Made by a program: the position numbers and the translations under genes. Shown here piece after piece: positions 26,851 through 37,685 of a DNA stretch of 64,000 nucleotides. Below the pieces are notes generated by a model. The model worked only from the letters and a program-made list of their open reading frames with translations. It was not told where the DNA came from and searched no databases. Source of the DNA: Gordonia araii NBRC 100433 (lineage in GTDB: Bacteria; Actinomycetota; Actinomycetes; Mycobacteriales; Mycobacteriaceae); contig NZ_BAEE01000048.1 of the NCBI RefSeq assembly GCF_000241265.1, forward strand, positions 93,024 to 157,023, given 5' to 3'. The first letter of the stretch is position 1, and every line of letters begins with the position of its first letter.

Positions 26851-27045
26851 CTCGGTGGTCGAGTGCCGACGGAGCTTGCGACGTCGGTGTATCCCCTCGG
26901 TGGTCGAGTGCCGACGGAGCTTGCGACGTCGGTGTATCGAGACCCCGTGAGGTGTCATGCCAACTCCATTGAGCGCGTTGACATCTCGTCTCACCAGGTC
27001 TCGATACACTTCCTCGGCTAGCGCCTCGGAAGCACTCGACCACCG
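26851..27045. repeat. Two direct 45-bp repeats plus an inverted copy (same family as 21394)
   Basis: Direct copies at 26851-26895 and 26896-26940 carry CTCGGTGGTCGAGTGCCGAC ... GTGTATC. At about 26995-27045 an inverted copy reads GGTCTCGATACAC ... CACTCGACCACCG. Together they could fold into a long hairpin with about 55 bases between the arms. The 47 bases from 27046 to the gltD stop hold nothing recognisable. Confidence 0.85.
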
Positions 27046-27092
27046 AAGCGGGTTGTTCTCGGCGGATATTCGAGCACTCACCACCCGCGGAT

Positions 27093-28544
27093 CTATCGCT
27101 GGGCGACCTGCGTCGGCACGATCGGTGAGGGCAGATCGGTCGACCCCGTGAGGTAGCGGTCGGCCGCGGCCGCGGCGGAGCGGCCTTCGGCAATCGCCCA
27201 CACGATCAGCGACTGGCCGCGCCCGGCGTCCCCGGCGACGAACACGCCGGGCACCGTCGAGGAGAAGTCGTCGTCGCGCTTGACGTTGCCGCGGCCGTCG
27301 TATTCGACGCCGAGCTTGTCGAGCAGGTCGCCGCGCTCGGGGCCGACGAATCCCATCGCGAGCAGCACCAGATCGGCCTCGAGGTCGAAGTCGCTGCCCT
27401 CGACCTTCTCGAACCGGCCGTTGACCATCTTCACCTCGTGGGCGCGCAGGCCGGCGACTTTGCCGTCGGAGCCGAGGAATTCCTCGGTGTTCACGCTGAA
27501 CACGCGCTCGCCGCCCTCCTCGTGCGCCGAGGACACCCGGTACATGAGCGGGTAGGTCGGCCACGGCGTCGACGCGGCGCGCTCGCCCGGCGGTCGCGGC
27601 ATGATCTCGAACTGGTGGACGATCTCGGCGCCCTGGCGCAACGACGTACCGAGGCAGTCGGCTCCGGTGTCACCGCCGCCGATGATGACGACCTTCTTGC
27701 CCTTGGCGGTGATCTGGCCCTCGACCGTCTCGCCGAACTGCACGCGGTTCGCCTGCGGCAGGAACTCCATCGCCTGGTGAATGCCGTCGAGTTCGCGGCC
27801 CGGGATCGGCAGGTCGCGCCCGATCGTCGAGCCCACGGCCAGGATCACCGCGTCGAACTCGTCGCGCAGCTGCTCGACCGTCACGTCGACGCCGACGTTG
27901 ACGCCGGGACGGAACACGGTGCCCTCGGCTTCCATCTGCTTGAGACGGCGGTCGATGTAGTGCTTCTCCATCTTGAACTCGGGGATGCCGTAGCGCAGCA
28001 GCCCGCCGATCCGGTCGGCGCGCTCGAACAGCGTCACCGCGTGTCCGGCGCGGGTGAGCTGCTGGGCGGCGGCCAGGCCGGCCGGTCCGGACCCGACGAC
28101 GGCCACCGACTTGCCGGTCCGTACGGTCGGCGGAACCGGCTCCACCCCGGTGGTCTCGAAGGCGTTCTCGATCAGCTCGACCTCGACCTGCTTGATGGTG
28201 ACCGCCGGCTGGTTGATGCCGAGCACACACGACGACTCACACGGCGCCGGGCACAGCCGCCCGGTGAACTCCGGGAAGTTGTTGGTCGCGTGCAGCCGCT
28301 CGATGCCTTCGTGCCAGCGGTCGCGGTAGACGAGGTCGTTCCACTCCGGAATCAGGTTCCCCAGCGGGCACCCGTTGTGGCAGAACGGCACACCGCAGTC
28401 CATGCAGCGGCTCGCCTGCGTGCGCAGGGTGTCTTTGTCGAAGTCGGTGTAGACCTCTTTCCAGTCGAGCAGTCGCAGCTCGACGGGACGTCGCTCCGGG
28501 AGCTCACGCTCGGTGTGCTTGAGGAATCCGCGCGTGTCAGCCAT
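27093..28544 (-). CDS. gltD: Glutamate synthase, small (beta) subunit
   Basis: A 483-residue NADPH-dependent subunit that feeds electrons to GltB for glutamate formation from glutamine and 2-oxoglutarate. The N-terminus has the two iron-sulfur cysteine clusters ([17 protein letters not shown] and [12 protein letters not shown]). FAD binding is at [19 protein letters not shown] binding at [13 protein letters not shown], and the C-terminal [22 protein letters not shown] closes the FAD site. It starts at ATG 28544, overlapping the gltB stop by 8 bases, so expression is coupled. It matches Rv3858c. Confidence 0.97.
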   Translation of the reverse strand: MADTRGFLKHTERELPERRPVELRLLDWKEVYTDFDKDTLRTQASRCMDCGVPFCHNGCPLGNLIPEWNDLVYRDRWHEGIERLHATNNFPEFTGRLCPAPCESSCVLGINQPAVTIKQVEVELIENAFETTGVEPVPPTVRTGKSVAVVGSGPAGLAAAQQLTRAGHAVTLFERADRIGGLLRYGIPEFKMEKHYIDRRLKQMEAEGTVFRPGVNVGVDVTVEQLRDEFDAVILAVGSTIGRDLPIPGRELDGIHQAMEFLPQANRVQFGETVEGQITAKGKKVVIIGGGDTGADCLGTSLRQGAEIVHQFEIMPRPPGERAASTPWPTYPLMYRVSSAHEEGGERVFSVNTEEFLGSDGKVAGLRAHEVKMVNGRFEKVEGSDFDLEADLVLLAMGFVGPERGDLLDKLGVEYDGRGNVKRDDDFSSTVPGVFVAGDAGRGQSLIVWAIAEGRSAAAAADRYLTGSTDLPSPIVPTQVAQR

Positions 28545-31500
28545 TTGCCGCCTCCATGATCGCGTCGTTGACATCGCGGCCGTCGCGCTCGGCGGCCTCG
28601 ATGGCGAGTAGGACCCGCTTGTAGTCCCGGGGCATCACCTTGCGGAAGTGGACGCGCTGGGCGTCGAAATCCGCGAGGATCGCAGCGGCGACCGGCGAAC
28701 CGGTCTCGTCGCGGTAGTCCGCGACCGTCGCCGCGAGGAAGGCGACGTCGTCGTCGCCCAACTGCTCGATGTCCACCAGTTCGGGATTGAGGTTCTCGAC
28801 CAGACGGTTGTCCGGGTCGTAGAAGTAGGCGATACCGCCCGACATGCCGGCAGCAACGTTGCGGCCGGTGGCGCCGAGCACGATCACCCGGCCACCGGTC
28901 ATGTACTCGCACGCGTGGTCCCCGACGCCCTCGACGACGGCGGTGATGCCGGAGTTGCGGACGCAGAACCGCTCGCCGACGATGCCTCGCAGGTAGACGG
29001 TGCCCGAGGTACCGCCGAAGCCGATGACGTTGCCGGCGATGATGTTGTTCTCGGCGACGTAGTCGTCGGGCATCGTTTCGGTGGGGCGCACGACGATGCG
29101 CCCGCCCGACAGTCCCTTGCCGACGAAGTCGTTGGCATCGCCCTGCAGCCGCATCGTGATGCCGCTGGGCAGGAAGGCGCCGAAACTGTTGCCCGCCGAC
29201 CCGGTGAACGCGATCTGAATCGTGTTGTCGGGCAGGCCGTGCGCGCCGTGCGCCTTGGTGACCTCGTGACCGAGCATCGTCCCGACCGTGCGGTTGACGT
29301 TGCTGATCCCCATCGAGACCGAGACCGGGGTCGCGGTGTCGATCGCCTCCCGGCACTGGGCGATGAGTTCCTGGTCGAGCGCCTTGTCCAGCGCGTGGTC
29401 CTGGCGGCCCGAGCAGTAGCGGTCCTGGTTCATGAACGGCGATTCGGGCTCGGCCAGAATCGGGCTCAGGTCCAGCTTGCCCGCCTTCGAGTTCTGCCAG
29501 TGCGCCAGCGCCTTGGAGGTGTCGAGGGCCTCCACCTGCCCGACCGCCTCCTGCAGGGTGCGGAAGCCCAGGCGCGCGAGCAGTTCGCGCACCTCCTCGG
29601 CGACGTAGAGCATGAAGTTCTCGACGAACTCCGGCTTACCGGTGAAGCGCTCGCGCAGCAGCGGGTTCTGCGTTGCGACGCCCACCGGGCACGTGTCGAG
29701 GTGGCAGACGCGCATCATGATGCAGCCGGAGACGACCAGCGGAGCGGTCGCGAAACCGAATTCCTCGCCGCCGAGCAGCGCGGCGATGACCACGTCGCGC
29801 CCGGTCTTGAGCTGACCGTCGACCTGCACGACGATGCGGTCGCGCAATCCGTTGAGGAGCAGCGTCTGCTGGGTTTCGGCCAGCCCGATCTCCCACGGCG
29901 CGCCGGCGTGCTTGAGCGACGTCAGCGGGCTCGCCCCGGTGCCGCCGTCGTGACCGGAGATCAGCACGACGTCGGCGTGCGCCTTGGAGACGCCCGCCGC
30001 GACCGTGCCGACGCCCAGCTCGGAGACGAGCTTCACGTGGATGCGCGCCTCGGGGTTGGCGTTCTTCAGGTCGTGGATCAGCTGTGCGAGATCCTCGATC
30101 GAATAGATGTCGTGGTGCGGCGGCGGCGAGATGAGCCCGACGCCCGGCGTCGAACCGCGCACCTCGGCCACCCACGGGTACACCTTGTGCGGCGGCAGCT
30201 GGCCGCCCTCACCCGGCTTGGCGCCCTGGGCCATCTTGATCTGGATATCGGTGCAGTTGCTCAGGTAGTGGCTGGTCACGCCGAAGCGGCCCGACGCCAC
30301 CTGCTTGATCGCCGACCGGCGCCAGTCGCCGTTCTCGTCGCGGCTGAAGCGCCGCGGATCCTCGCCGCCCTCACCGGAGTTCGAGCGGCCGCCGAGCCGG
30401 TTCATCGCGATCGCGAGCGTCTCGTGGGCCTCCGCCGAGATCGAGCCGTAGCTCATCGCGCCGGTGGAGAACCGCTTGACGATCTCGCTCGCCGGCTCGA
30501 CCTTGTCGATCGGGATCGGGTCGCGGTCGCCGAACTTGAAGTCGAACAGCCCGCGCAGCGTGCCGAGCCGTCGCGACTGGTCGTCGACGAGCGCGGTGTA
30601 CTCCTTGAAGACGTCGTACTGGCCGGTGCGGGTGGAGTGCTGCAGCTTGAACACCGTTTCCGGGTTGAACAGGTGGTACTCGCCCTCGCGGCGCCACTGG
30701 TACTCGCCGCCGACCTCCAGCTCGCGGTGGGCCCACTCCGCCGGCCGGTCGAGGAAGGCCAGGTGGTGACGCGCGGCCACCTCCTCGGCGATCTCGTCAA
30801 GCCCGATACCGTCGAGCTGGCTGTTGCACCCGGTGAAGAACTCGTCGCAGGTCTCCTGGCTCAGCCCGATGACCTGGAACAACTGGGCGCCGTTGTACGA
30901 CGGGACGGTCGAGATGCCCATCTTGCTCATCACCTTGAGCACGCCCTTGCCCGCGGCCTTGATGTAGTTCGCGCGGGCGGTGGCGAAGTCCGACGCGTGA
31001 TCGCCGGTCGCGCCGTTGATCACGCCGGATTCCAGCATGTCCTCGATCGACTCGAAGGCCATGTACGGGTTGATCGCCGACGCGCCGAAGCCGATCAGCA
31101 GCGCCATGTGGTGCACTTCGCGGGCGTCGCCGGATTCGACGACGAGGCTCGCCCGGCTGCGCGTCTTCTCCCGCACCATGTGGTGGTGGACGGCAGACGT
31201 CAGCAGCAGCGACGGGATCGGCGCGAGCGTCTCATCCGATTCGCGGTCGGACAGGATGATCAGGCGGGCGCCGTCGGAGATCGCCGCCGACACCTTCGCG
31301 CGCACCTCGTCGAGGGCGCGACGCAGTCCGGCGCCGCCCTCGGCGACGGGGTAGAGGCCGTGGATGTGGACCGACGGGAACCCGGTCTTCTCACCGTCGA
31401 TCGTGATGAGGCGGCGCAGGTCGTCGTTGTCGATGATCGGGCTGGGCAGCACGATCTGCTTCGCCGATTCCGGCGTCGGGTGCAGCAGGTCGCGCTCGCC

Positions 31501-33147
31501 GCCGATCCGCTGTCCGAGGCTGGTCACGACCTCCTCGCGGATGGCGTCCAGCGGCGGGTTGGTGACCTGGGCGAACAGTTGCTGGAAGTAGTCGAACAGC
31601 AGTCGCGAGCGCGCCGAGAGAACCGCCACCGGGGTGTCGGTGCCCATCGACCCGATCGCCTCCGCGCCGGTCGCAGCCATCGGCTTGACGAGGATGTTCA
31701 GATCTTCGTTGGTGTAGCCGAACAACTGCTGCCGGTGGGCGACCCGCTTGTGCGACATGTGGATGTGCTCGGGCGCGGGCAGATCGGTGATGTTGATCTG
31801 GTTGTCGGCCAGCCACTGCGCGTACGGGTGCTCGGCGGCCAGTTCGTCCTTGATCTCGACGTCGTCGACGATCCGGCCCTGCGCGGTGTCGACGAGGAAC
31901 ATCTTGCCCGGCTGGAGTCGCAGCTTCTGCACGACGTCGGCGTGGTCGATGTCGAGGACGCCGACCTCGGACCCGAGGACGACCAGACCGTCCTTGGTCA
32001 CCCAGATGCGCGAGGGGCGCAGACCGTTACGGTCGAGCACGGCGCCGATGACGGTGCCGTCGGTGAAGCACACCGAGGCCGGCCCGTCCCAGGCCTCCAT
32101 GAGCGCCGAGTGGTACTCGTAGAACGCGCGGTGCTCGGGCTTCATCGACTCGTGGCGCTCCCACGCCTCGGGAATCATCATCAAGACCGCGTGCGGGAGG
32201 CTGCGGCCGCCCAGGTGCAGCAGCTCGAGCGCCTCGTCGAAGCGCGCGGTGTCCGACGCCCCCGGCGTACAGACGGGGAAGATCCGGTCGGCCACGGTGT
32301 CGTCGCCGCTCTCGCCACCGAAGTGCGACATGTCGATGAGCGCCTCGCGTGCGCGCATCCAGTTCTCGTTGCCGTTGACGGTGTTGATCTCACCGTTGTG
32401 GGCGACGCGGCGGTACGGGTGGGCCAGCGGCCAGCTCGGGAAGGTGTTGGTGGAGAACCGCGAGTGCACCAGGCCGAGGGCCGAGACGACGCGGTCGTCC
32501 TGCAGGTCGAGGTAGAAGCCGCGCAGCTGCGGGGTCGTCAGCATGCCCTTGTAGACGAAAGTGCGCCCCGACAGGCTCGGGAAGTACACGGTGCCCGACG
32601 CCTCGGCGCCCTGCCCCGCTCCCTTGTTGCCGAGCTCGTGCTCGACGCGCTTGCGCACGATGTAGGCCTTGCGCTCGAGGTCGTCGCCGCTCGCGCCGGC
32701 GATGAACACCTGCCGGAAGGTCGGCATGGCGTCACGAGCCAAGGCGCCGATCGAGGAGTCGTCGATGGGGACGTCGCGCCACCCGAGCACCGTCAAGCCC
32801 TCGGACTCGACGATCTTGTCGACGCCTTCGACGGCGTTCTTCGCGTCGCCGCTGCCCTGCGGGAGGAAAGCGAGGCCGGTGGCGTAGGCCCCCTCTTCGG
32901 GGAGGTCGAAGTCCACGACGTCGCGGAAGAAGGCGTCGGGGGTCTGGATCAGGATGCCCGCGCCGTCACCGGTGTTCGGCTCGGCGCCGGCCGCGCCTCG
33001 GTGTTCGAGGTTGACCAGTGCGGTGATCGCCTTCTCGACGATGTCGCGGCTCTTGCGGCCGTGCATGTCGACGACGAACGCGACGCCGCATGCGTCGTGT
33101 TCGTTGGCTGGATCGTAGAGACCGATGGGTCCCGGAGCATGCTGCAT
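28537..33147 (-). CDS. gltB: Glutamate synthase, large (alpha) subunit
   Basis: A 1536-residue glutamate synthase large subunit. The start at ATG 33147 leaves a 19-residue propeptide ([19 protein letters not shown]) before Cys20, the expected N-terminal nucleophile of the glutaminase domain (CGVAFV). The FMN/2-oxoglutarate synthase domain has [13 protein letters not shown]. The 3Fe-4S cluster residues are in [16 protein letters not shown]. The C-terminal GXGXG beta-helix is also visible. Longer starts upstream would extend the propeptide unusually. It forms an operon with gltD and is divergent to the esterase gene. Confidence 0.97.
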   Translation of the reverse strand: MQHAPGPIGLYDPANEHDACGVAFVVDMHGRKSRDIVEKAITALVNLEHRGAAGAEPNTGDGAGILIQTPDAFFRDVVDFDLPEEGAYATGLAFLPQGSGDAKNAVEGVDKIVESEGLTVLGWRDVPIDDSSIGALARDAMPTFRQVFIAGASGDDLERKAYIVRKRVEHELGNKGAGQGAEASGTVYFPSLSGRTFVYKGMLTTPQLRGFYLDLQDDRVVSALGLVHSRFSTNTFPSWPLAHPYRRVAHNGEINTVNGNENWMRAREALIDMSHFGGESGDDTVADRIFPVCTPGASDTARFDEALELLHLGGRSLPHAVLMMIPEAWERHESMKPEHRAFYEYHSALMEAWDGPASVCFTDGTVIGAVLDRNGLRPSRIWVTKDGLVVLGSEVGVLDIDHADVVQKLRLQPGKMFLVDTAQGRIVDDVEIKDELAAEHPYAQWLADNQINITDLPAPEHIHMSHKRVAHRQQLFGYTNEDLNILVKPMAATGAEAIGSMGTDTPVAVLSARSRLLFDYFQQLFAQVTNPPLDAIREEVVTSLGQRIGGERDLLHPTPESAKQIVLPSPIIDNDDLRRLITIDGEKTGFPSVHIHGLYPVAEGGAGLRRALDEVRAKVSAAISDGARLIILSDRESDETLAPIPSLLLTSAVHHHMVREKTRSRASLVVESGDAREVHHMALLIGFGASAINPYMAFESIEDMLESGVINGATGDHASDFATARANYIKAAGKGVLKVMSKMGISTVPSYNGAQLFQVIGLSQETCDEFFTGCNSQLDGIGLDEIAEEVAARHHLAFLDRPAEWAHRELEVGGEYQWRREGEYHLFNPETVFKLQHSTRTGQYDVFKEYTALVDDQSRRLGTLRGLFDFKFGDRDPIPIDKVEPASEIVKRFSTGAMSYGSISAEAHETLAIAMNRLGGRSNSGEGGEDPRRFSRDENGDWRRSAIKQVASGRFGVTSHYLSNCTDIQIKMAQGAKPGEGGQLPPHKVYPWVAEVRGSTPGVGLISPPPHHDIYSIEDLAQLIHDLKNANPEARIHVKLVSELGVGTVAAGVSKAHADVVLISGHDGGTGASPLTSLKHAGAPWEIGLAETQQTLLLNGLRDRIVVQVDGQLKTGRDVVIAALLGGEEFGFATAPLVVSGCIMMRVCHLDTCPVGVATQNPLLRERFTGKPEFVENFMLYVAEEVRELLARLGFRTLQEAVGQVEALDTSKALAHWQNSKAGKLDLSPILAEPESPFMNQDRYCSGRQDHALDKALDQELIAQCREAIDTATPVSVSMGISNVNRTVGTMLGHEVTKAHGAHGLPDNTIQIAFTGSAGNSFGAFLPSGITMRLQGDANDFVGKGLSGGRIVVRPTETMPDDYVAENNIIAGNVIGFGGTSGTVYLRGIVGERFCVRNSGITAVVEGVGDHACEYMTGGRVIVLGATGRNVAAGMSGGIAYFYDPDNRLVENLNPELVDIEQLGDDDVAFLAATVADYRDETGSPVAAAILADFDAQRVHFRKVMPRDYKRVLLAIEAAERDGRDVNDAIMEAANG

Positions 33148-33476
33148 GGTCGCCCCTTGCACTCGAACGGTGCGCGACGCTGAGCACCCCAAACAATTGG
33201 ACTGTGGGTGAGTTCCCGCCGCGGGCTGCGCGGCGGTGGCCAGCGTCGTTGCTGACGATTCAGATGTTCAGCCATTCTCCCACGCGATTGCCCACGACGG
33301 GAAATCGGATTCGGCGACGATTAGGTTTCGTATCCATGACCTGCATGTTTCGTCGAAAATTCACAGGTATTTCGCGGTTCCGCCGCCGATCGACACACCG
33401 ATCGCGCTAGCTGGCGGCTAACACAACCCGCCAAGTTACCCAAGCACTTGCTCGGCAGGCGCTACAGTCAGAATTT
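33148..33476. other. Divergent intergenic region, gltB / esterase
   Basis: 329 bases with no supported gene. It is AT-richer than its surroundings between about 33270 and 33370 and must hold the leftward gltB promoter. On the right, TACAGT (about 33463-33468) ends 8 bases before the esterase GTG, suggesting a leaderless transcript. No known operator for GlnR or AmtR could be identified by eye. Confidence 0.5.
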
Positions 33477-34451
33477 GTGAGCGTGAATACTGGCGCCCCG
33501 GGCGCCCGCGGTTCGCTTCGGGCCCGCGCCATCAACGGATCGTTGACCCGCGTCGCCAACCCGACGTTCAACATCACCAAACTAGGATCGCCGCAGATGG
33601 TCCGGGCGCTGCGCCCGATGGTGAACCAGGCGCTGAACCTGGCGAGCCCGGTCCCGACCGGCACGCTGACCGAAACCGTGCGCAGTCGCGCCGGGGGCGG
33701 CGAGGTCCGCGGTGAATGGGTGTGGGGTCCCGGCGTCGGGCAGCGCCGTGTCGCCGACACCGGGGTCATCTACTACCTGCACGGGTCCGGATACGTGATC
33801 TGCAGCCCGCGCACCCACCGGGGCCTGGTCTCCCGGCTCTCGCGCCGCACCGATCGCGTCGCCTTCTCCCTGGACTACCGTCTGGCACCCCGACACCAGT
33901 TCCCCGCGGCGGGCGACGACACCGTGCGGGGATACGAGTGGCTGCTCGACCAGGGCTACCGCGCGGAGAACATCGTCGTCGCCGGCGACTCGGCTGGCGG
34001 TCATCTGGCGATGGACCTGCTGGCGAGCAACCAGGCGGCGTCGCGGCCGCAGCCCCGGGCGATGGTGCTGTTCTCCCCGCTGATGGATCCGACCTTCGGC
34101 CTGGCGATGGCGCGCGAAGCGCGCGGACTCAAGGATCCGATCATCACCGCGAGGGCCGGACAGCACTTCTTGAACATGTACACCGGCGGACAACCGGCCG
34201 ATCATCCGCGGATGACGGTGCGGCTGCGCCCGACCGGTGACCTTCCGCCGACGCTCATCCAGGTCGGGGCGCGCGAGGTGATGGCCGACGACGCCCACTT
34301 CCTGCACGCCGCTCTGGTCGCGGCCGGCGCCGACTCTCAACTGCAGGCGTGGCCCGACCAAGGGCACGTTTTCCAGATGTTCCCGATGCTCACCCCCGAA
34401 TCCCGTCACGCCGTAAGTGAAGCAGCGAGATTCCTTCGTTCGGTAGCATGA
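33477..34451 (+). CDS. HSL-family alpha/beta hydrolase (Lip-type esterase)
   Basis: A 324-residue esterase of the hormone-sensitive-lipase family. The oxyanion motif reads YLHGSG where most members have HGGG, and the nucleophile is in VVAGDSAGG. The Asp (AREVMADDAHFL) and His (DQGHVFQMF) of the triad are present. The first 60 residues are a variable cap. Relatives in mycobacteria (LipH/LipI/LipN group) hydrolyse short-chain esters or lipids. It starts with a GTG with no clear Shine-Dalgarno but a -10-like TACAGT 8 bases ahead, indicating leaderless translation. Confidence 0.88.
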   Translation: MSVNTGAPGARGSLRARAINGSLTRVANPTFNITKLGSPQMVRALRPMVNQALNLASPVPTGTLTETVRSRAGGGEVRGEWVWGPGVGQRRVADTGVIYYLHGSGYVICSPRTHRGLVSRLSRRTDRVAFSLDYRLAPRHQFPAAGDDTVRGYEWLLDQGYRAENIVVAGDSAGGHLAMDLLASNQAASRPQPRAMVLFSPLMDPTFGLAMAREARGLKDPIITARAGQHFLNMYTGGQPADHPRMTVRLRPTGDLPPTLIQVGAREVMADDAHFLHAALVAAGADSQLQAWPDQGHVFQMFPMLTPESRHAVSEAARFLRSVA

Positions 34452-34509
34452 ACCCACCGGCGACCGCGGACCTCAAACCCTGCCTCGGCGCCACAACAAA
34501 GGAGACCCC

Positions 34510-35085
34510 GTGTCTGAACTTGATGACCTGTTGAAGTCCATTCCGGTCGGCGACATCGCCTCGAAGCTCGGCGTCGACGAGTCGACGGCCGGTGCCGCGG
34601 TCGCACAGGCCGTGCCGACCCTGCTGGCCGGACTGCAGGCCCACGCCGAGACCGACGGTCCGGCGCCGGAGGACCTGACCAAGGCGGCCGACGACGGCGA
34701 CGGCGACGGCGTGGTCAAGGGCCTGTTCGGCGACAAGACCGACGACGTGGCGAAGGCCGCGGCCGGCCAGGCACCGGCCGGTGTCAACTCTGATCTGATC
34801 AAGAAGGTCATGCCAATGCTGGCCCCGCTGGTCATCGCCTTCGTAACGCAGAAGCTCATGAGCGGGCAGGGTGGCGGCCAGCAGCAGCAGGCCGGCGGCG
34901 CGGGCGGCGCACTGGGCCAGATCCTGGGTGGTGCGCTCGGCGGTGGCGGCGGCGCAGGCGGTGCCGGTGGCCTGGGCAGCATCCTGGGCAGCGTCCTCGG
35001 TGGCGGTGGCGGCCAGCAGCAGGCCGGCGGCGCAGGCGGCGCACTCGGCAGCATCCTGGGTGGCATCCTCGGCGGCAAGAAGTAG
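34510..35085 (+). CDS. DUF937-type protein with Gly-rich repeats
   Basis: A 191-residue protein. Residues 1-70 form a helical DUF937-like region (LLKSIPVGDIASKLGVDESTAGAAVAQAVPTLLAGL), followed by an acidic DDGDGDG loop and another helical block (INSDLIKKVMPMLAPLV). The C-terminal third is a glycine/glutamine-rich repeat with three GG-ILGG-type units (LGQILGGAL, LGSILGSVL, LGSILGGIL). A GTG with GGAG upstream starts it. The function is unknown. Nearby DUF2207 and LemA genes suggest an envelope context. Confidence 0.75.
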   Translation: MSELDDLLKSIPVGDIASKLGVDESTAGAAVAQAVPTLLAGLQAHAETDGPAPEDLTKAADDGDGDGVVKGLFGDKTDDVAKAAAGQAPAGVNSDLIKKVMPMLAPLVIAFVTQKLMSGQGGGQQQQAGGAGGALGQILGGALGGGGGAGGAGGLGSILGSVLGGGGGQQQAGGAGGALGSILGGILGGKK

Positions 35086-35108
35086 TCGCCGACCTTCGTT
35101 CCGACCAA

Positions 35109-35144
35109 ACGGCCGTCGCGTTCCTGACCGAACGCGGCGGCCGT
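35109..35144. terminator. 15-bp stem terminator after the DUF937 gene
   Basis: ACGGCCGTCGCGTTC (35109-35123) pairs with GAACGCGGCGGCCGT (35130-35144) with one mismatch and a six-base loop. It follows the stop at 35085 and precedes the DUF2207 start at 35163. Confidence 0.75.
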
Positions 35145-35162
35145 TGGTATTAGGCTGCGATA

Positions 35163-36983
35163 GTGCGTCGCGTCTTCCTCTCCTTCCTGGTCGCCCTCCT
35201 CACGGCGATCGGGCTGCTGCTCCCCGTGCCACTGGGGCTGACCGGCGACGACGGCAGCGGATCCACCGACCCGGTGCGGATCAGCAACTACGAGGCCGTC
35301 TACACCGTCGACGACAAGGGCACCCTGCATGCCGAAGAGAAGCTGACCACCGAGTTCCCCTTCGGGCGCCACGGCATCTTCCGGTACTTCGACGTCGCGG
35401 ACTCGTCCAACCCGCGCGTGCGCTACATGCCCAAGGACCTCCGGGTGACCATGGACGGTCACCCCGAGCCGTTCACCACTCAGTGGGAGCGCGGCAAACG
35501 CTTCCACGTCGCCAAGATCGGGTCGGCCGACCGCTACGTCGACAGCGGCACCCACGTCTACACACTCACCTACACGATCAACGGGGTGCTCGAACCGGCG
35601 AACTCCCGGCCCGGCGACGGCGAGGTCACCTCCAGCTGGGGTGATCGCGAGAAGGCACGGTTCCGGTGGCGCGTCGTCTCCGACGGGTGGTCGATGCCGA
35701 TCGAGGCGTCGAAGGTGACGGTCCGGCTGCCCGCCAAGACGACCAACTACTCGTGCGCCACCAGCAACAACGATCCCTGCACCGACCGCGCGGCCGACCC
35801 GCAGACCATCGAGGTGACGACGGGCCGACTCGGCTCGCACAACGGCGTCGCGGTGCTCGCCGACCTGGACATGGCACCGCCGAAGCGCACGACCGTGCCG
35901 TGGTCGGTCCGCCTCGACCCCGTGCTCGGGCGATCGTTGCCGCTCGTCATCCTGATCCTGCTGGTGTCGGCGATCGGCTTGGGAATCGGGCTGTTCTGGA
36001 CGTGGCGCAGTCGCGAGGAGATCCCGCTGCTGCCGGTCATGTTCGAACCGCCGACCGACCCGCGCACCAACACGACGCTCTCCCCGGTGCAGACCTACTA
36101 CGTCACCAGGGAGACGTCGCCGGTCAAGGGTCTGACCGCCACGCTGCTGTTCCTGGCCGAGCAGAAACTCGTACACATCGTGCGTGAGGACAACGGCGAT
36201 TTCACCGTCGTCTCCGACGCCGACGCCCAGCGGTGGTCGCAGGCCGATCCCGTCAGTCAGGCCGTCGGCCGCAAACTCGGCATCACCGACACCGGACGGA
36301 CGTTCAAGGCCGACGGCTCGGTCGACGCGGGCGAGAAACTCCAGGGGGCGCAGTCCTCGGTCACCGAGGCGGTGAAGATCTGGGGTGTGCAGTCCGGCGC
36401 CATCACCCGCAGCGCGTTCGAGACGATCGGCCGGACGCTGGTCGGCCTCGGCTTAATCCTCTGCGGCGTCCTCTTCCTGTTCAAGCTGTACCCATTCTCG
36501 CTAGTCGTGCTGCCGTTGGCCGCCTTCGTGATCGGCGGGATCGGGCTCATGCTGCCCGGCGTCGGCACCCGCCGCACCCTGCTCGGCCGCGACATCTGGT
36601 CGCGCGCGGGCGGTTTCGAGCGGTTGCTGTCGACGCCGTCGAACAAGGAGCGGCTGGACTTCAGCGCGCGCAAGGACCTGTACACGTCGTTCATCCCGTA
36701 CGCGGTCGCCTTCGGCGCGGCCGCGGCCTGGGCCAACAAGTACCGCATGGCGATGGGCACCGAGCCCCCGACACCTTCATGGATCGTCACCCCCCACGGC
36801 GCTCCGGTGTCGGCGATGCTGCTCTCCGGACCCGGCGGGATCGACAGTTTCGAGTCGAGCCTCTCGTCGTCGATCTCGGCGTACACCGCCAGCCAGGCGT
36901 CGTCGAGCAGCAGCGGCGGAGGCTTCTCCGGCGGGGGCTTCTCCGGGGGCGGCGGAGGCGGCGGTGGCGGCGGCTCCTGGTAA
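35163..36983 (+). CDS. DUF2207 membrane protein with Ser/Gly-rich tail
   Basis: A 606-residue membrane protein. A signal-like helix (residues 5-28) is followed by an extracellular DUF2207 domain (ISNYEAVYTVDDKGTLHAEEKLTTEF ... GRHGIFRYF), a membrane helix at about 260-282, a cytosolic section, two more helices at about 425-465, and a C-terminal GGGFSGGG tail. The family occurs widely next to LemA genes, as here (lemA starts 63 bases downstream). The role is not known. The tail composition is extreme in glycine, which may be flexible or aggregation-prone. Confidence 0.85.
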   Translation: MRRVFLSFLVALLTAIGLLLPVPLGLTGDDGSGSTDPVRISNYEAVYTVDDKGTLHAEEKLTTEFPFGRHGIFRYFDVADSSNPRVRYMPKDLRVTMDGHPEPFTTQWERGKRFHVAKIGSADRYVDSGTHVYTLTYTINGVLEPANSRPGDGEVTSSWGDREKARFRWRVVSDGWSMPIEASKVTVRLPAKTTNYSCATSNNDPCTDRAADPQTIEVTTGRLGSHNGVAVLADLDMAPPKRTTVPWSVRLDPVLGRSLPLVILILLVSAIGLGIGLFWTWRSREEIPLLPVMFEPPTDPRTNTTLSPVQTYYVTRETSPVKGLTATLLFLAEQKLVHIVREDNGDFTVVSDADAQRWSQADPVSQAVGRKLGITDTGRTFKADGSVDAGEKLQGAQSSVTEAVKIWGVQSGAITRSAFETIGRTLVGLGLILCGVLFLFKLYPFSLVVLPLAAFVIGGIGLMLPGVGTRRTLLGRDIWSRAGGFERLLSTPSNKERLDFSARKDLYTSFIPYAVAFGAAAAWANKYRMAMGTEPPTPSWIVTPHGAPVSAMLLSGPGGIDSFESSLSSSISAYTASQASSSSSGGGFSGGGFSGGGGGGGGGGSW

Positions 36984-37046
36984 GCCCGACACCTCGCCTC
37001 ATCAGGCAGTAATCTCAAACCCGAGACCCGACGAAAGGCAACGGAC

Positions 37047-37619
37047 GTGACTATCGGCGCGATCGTTTTGATCATCCTCGTGGTACTGATCGGCGCACTC
37101 GTGCTGTTCGGCATCACCGGCTTCAACAAGCTGCGCAAGGCCGACATCGCCGCCCAGGAGGCGCTCGGCGGCATCGATGTCCAGCTCACCCGACGGGCCG
37201 ACCTGATCCCGAACCTGGTGAACACCGTGAAGGGCTATGCCGCTCACGAGAGCGGCGTCTTCGAAGAGGTCGCGCGGGCCCGCGGCGCGGTCGCGCAGGC
37301 GGCGCAGAACGGCACGGTCGAGCAGAAGGCCGCGGCCGATCAGGGCCTGACCGGTGCGTTGGGCCGACTGTTCGCCGTCGCCGAGAACTACCCCGACCTC
37401 AAGGCGTCGACGAACTTCATCCAGCTGCAGAACGAACTCAGCGACACCGAGAACAAGCTGAGCTTCGCCCGGCAGTTCTACAACGACGCGGTGTCCCGCC
37501 TCAACCAGCTGGTCCAGACGATTCCGTGGATGTTCTTCGGCGGCATTGCCGGGGTGAAGGCGCGCGACTTCTACCAGGCACCCGAAGGCCAGCAGGCCCC
37601 GCCGCAGGTCCAGTTCTAG
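37047..37619 (+). CDS. lemA: LemA family protein
   Basis: A 190-residue LemA protein: one N-terminal membrane helix (residues 3-23), then a long helical bundle with the family motifs FNKLRKADIAAQEALGGIDVQLTRRADLIPNLVNTVKGYA and YPDLKASTNFIQLQNELSDTENKLSFARQFYNDAV. A short Pro/Gln-rich tail ends it. LemA proteins are envelope proteins with a link to DUF2207 and TPM-domain partners in many bacteria; their biochemical role is unclear. It starts with a GTG, 63 bases after the DUF2207 stop. Confidence 0.93.
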   Translation: MTIGAIVLIILVVLIGALVLFGITGFNKLRKADIAAQEALGGIDVQLTRRADLIPNLVNTVKGYAAHESGVFEEVARARGAVAQAAQNGTVEQKAAADQGLTGALGRLFAVAENYPDLKASTNFIQLQNELSDTENKLSFARQFYNDAVSRLNQLVQTIPWMFFGGIAGVKARDFYQAPEGQQAPPQVQF

Positions 37620-37621
37620 CC

Positions 37622-37680
37622 GCCGACTGGGCACCCCACCCACGCCGACTGGGCACCTCACCTGTGCCGAGTGGGCACCT
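37622..37680. repeat. 22-bp tandem repeat, about 2.7 copies, inverted relative to 37987
   Basis: Units start at 37622, 37644 and 37666 (GCCGACTGGGCACCCCACCCAC and variants). They are the reverse complement of the 22-bp units at 37987-38150, and the two arrays flank the small membrane-protein gene at 37686-37925. Confidence 0.88.
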
Positions 37681-37685
37681 GGGCG

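Noticed and set aside
28648..33183. A very long open frame opposite gltB
   Set aside because: It is the mirror of the gltB coding sequence in a high-GC genome. GltB has full family similarity over its length, and the opposite frame has none.
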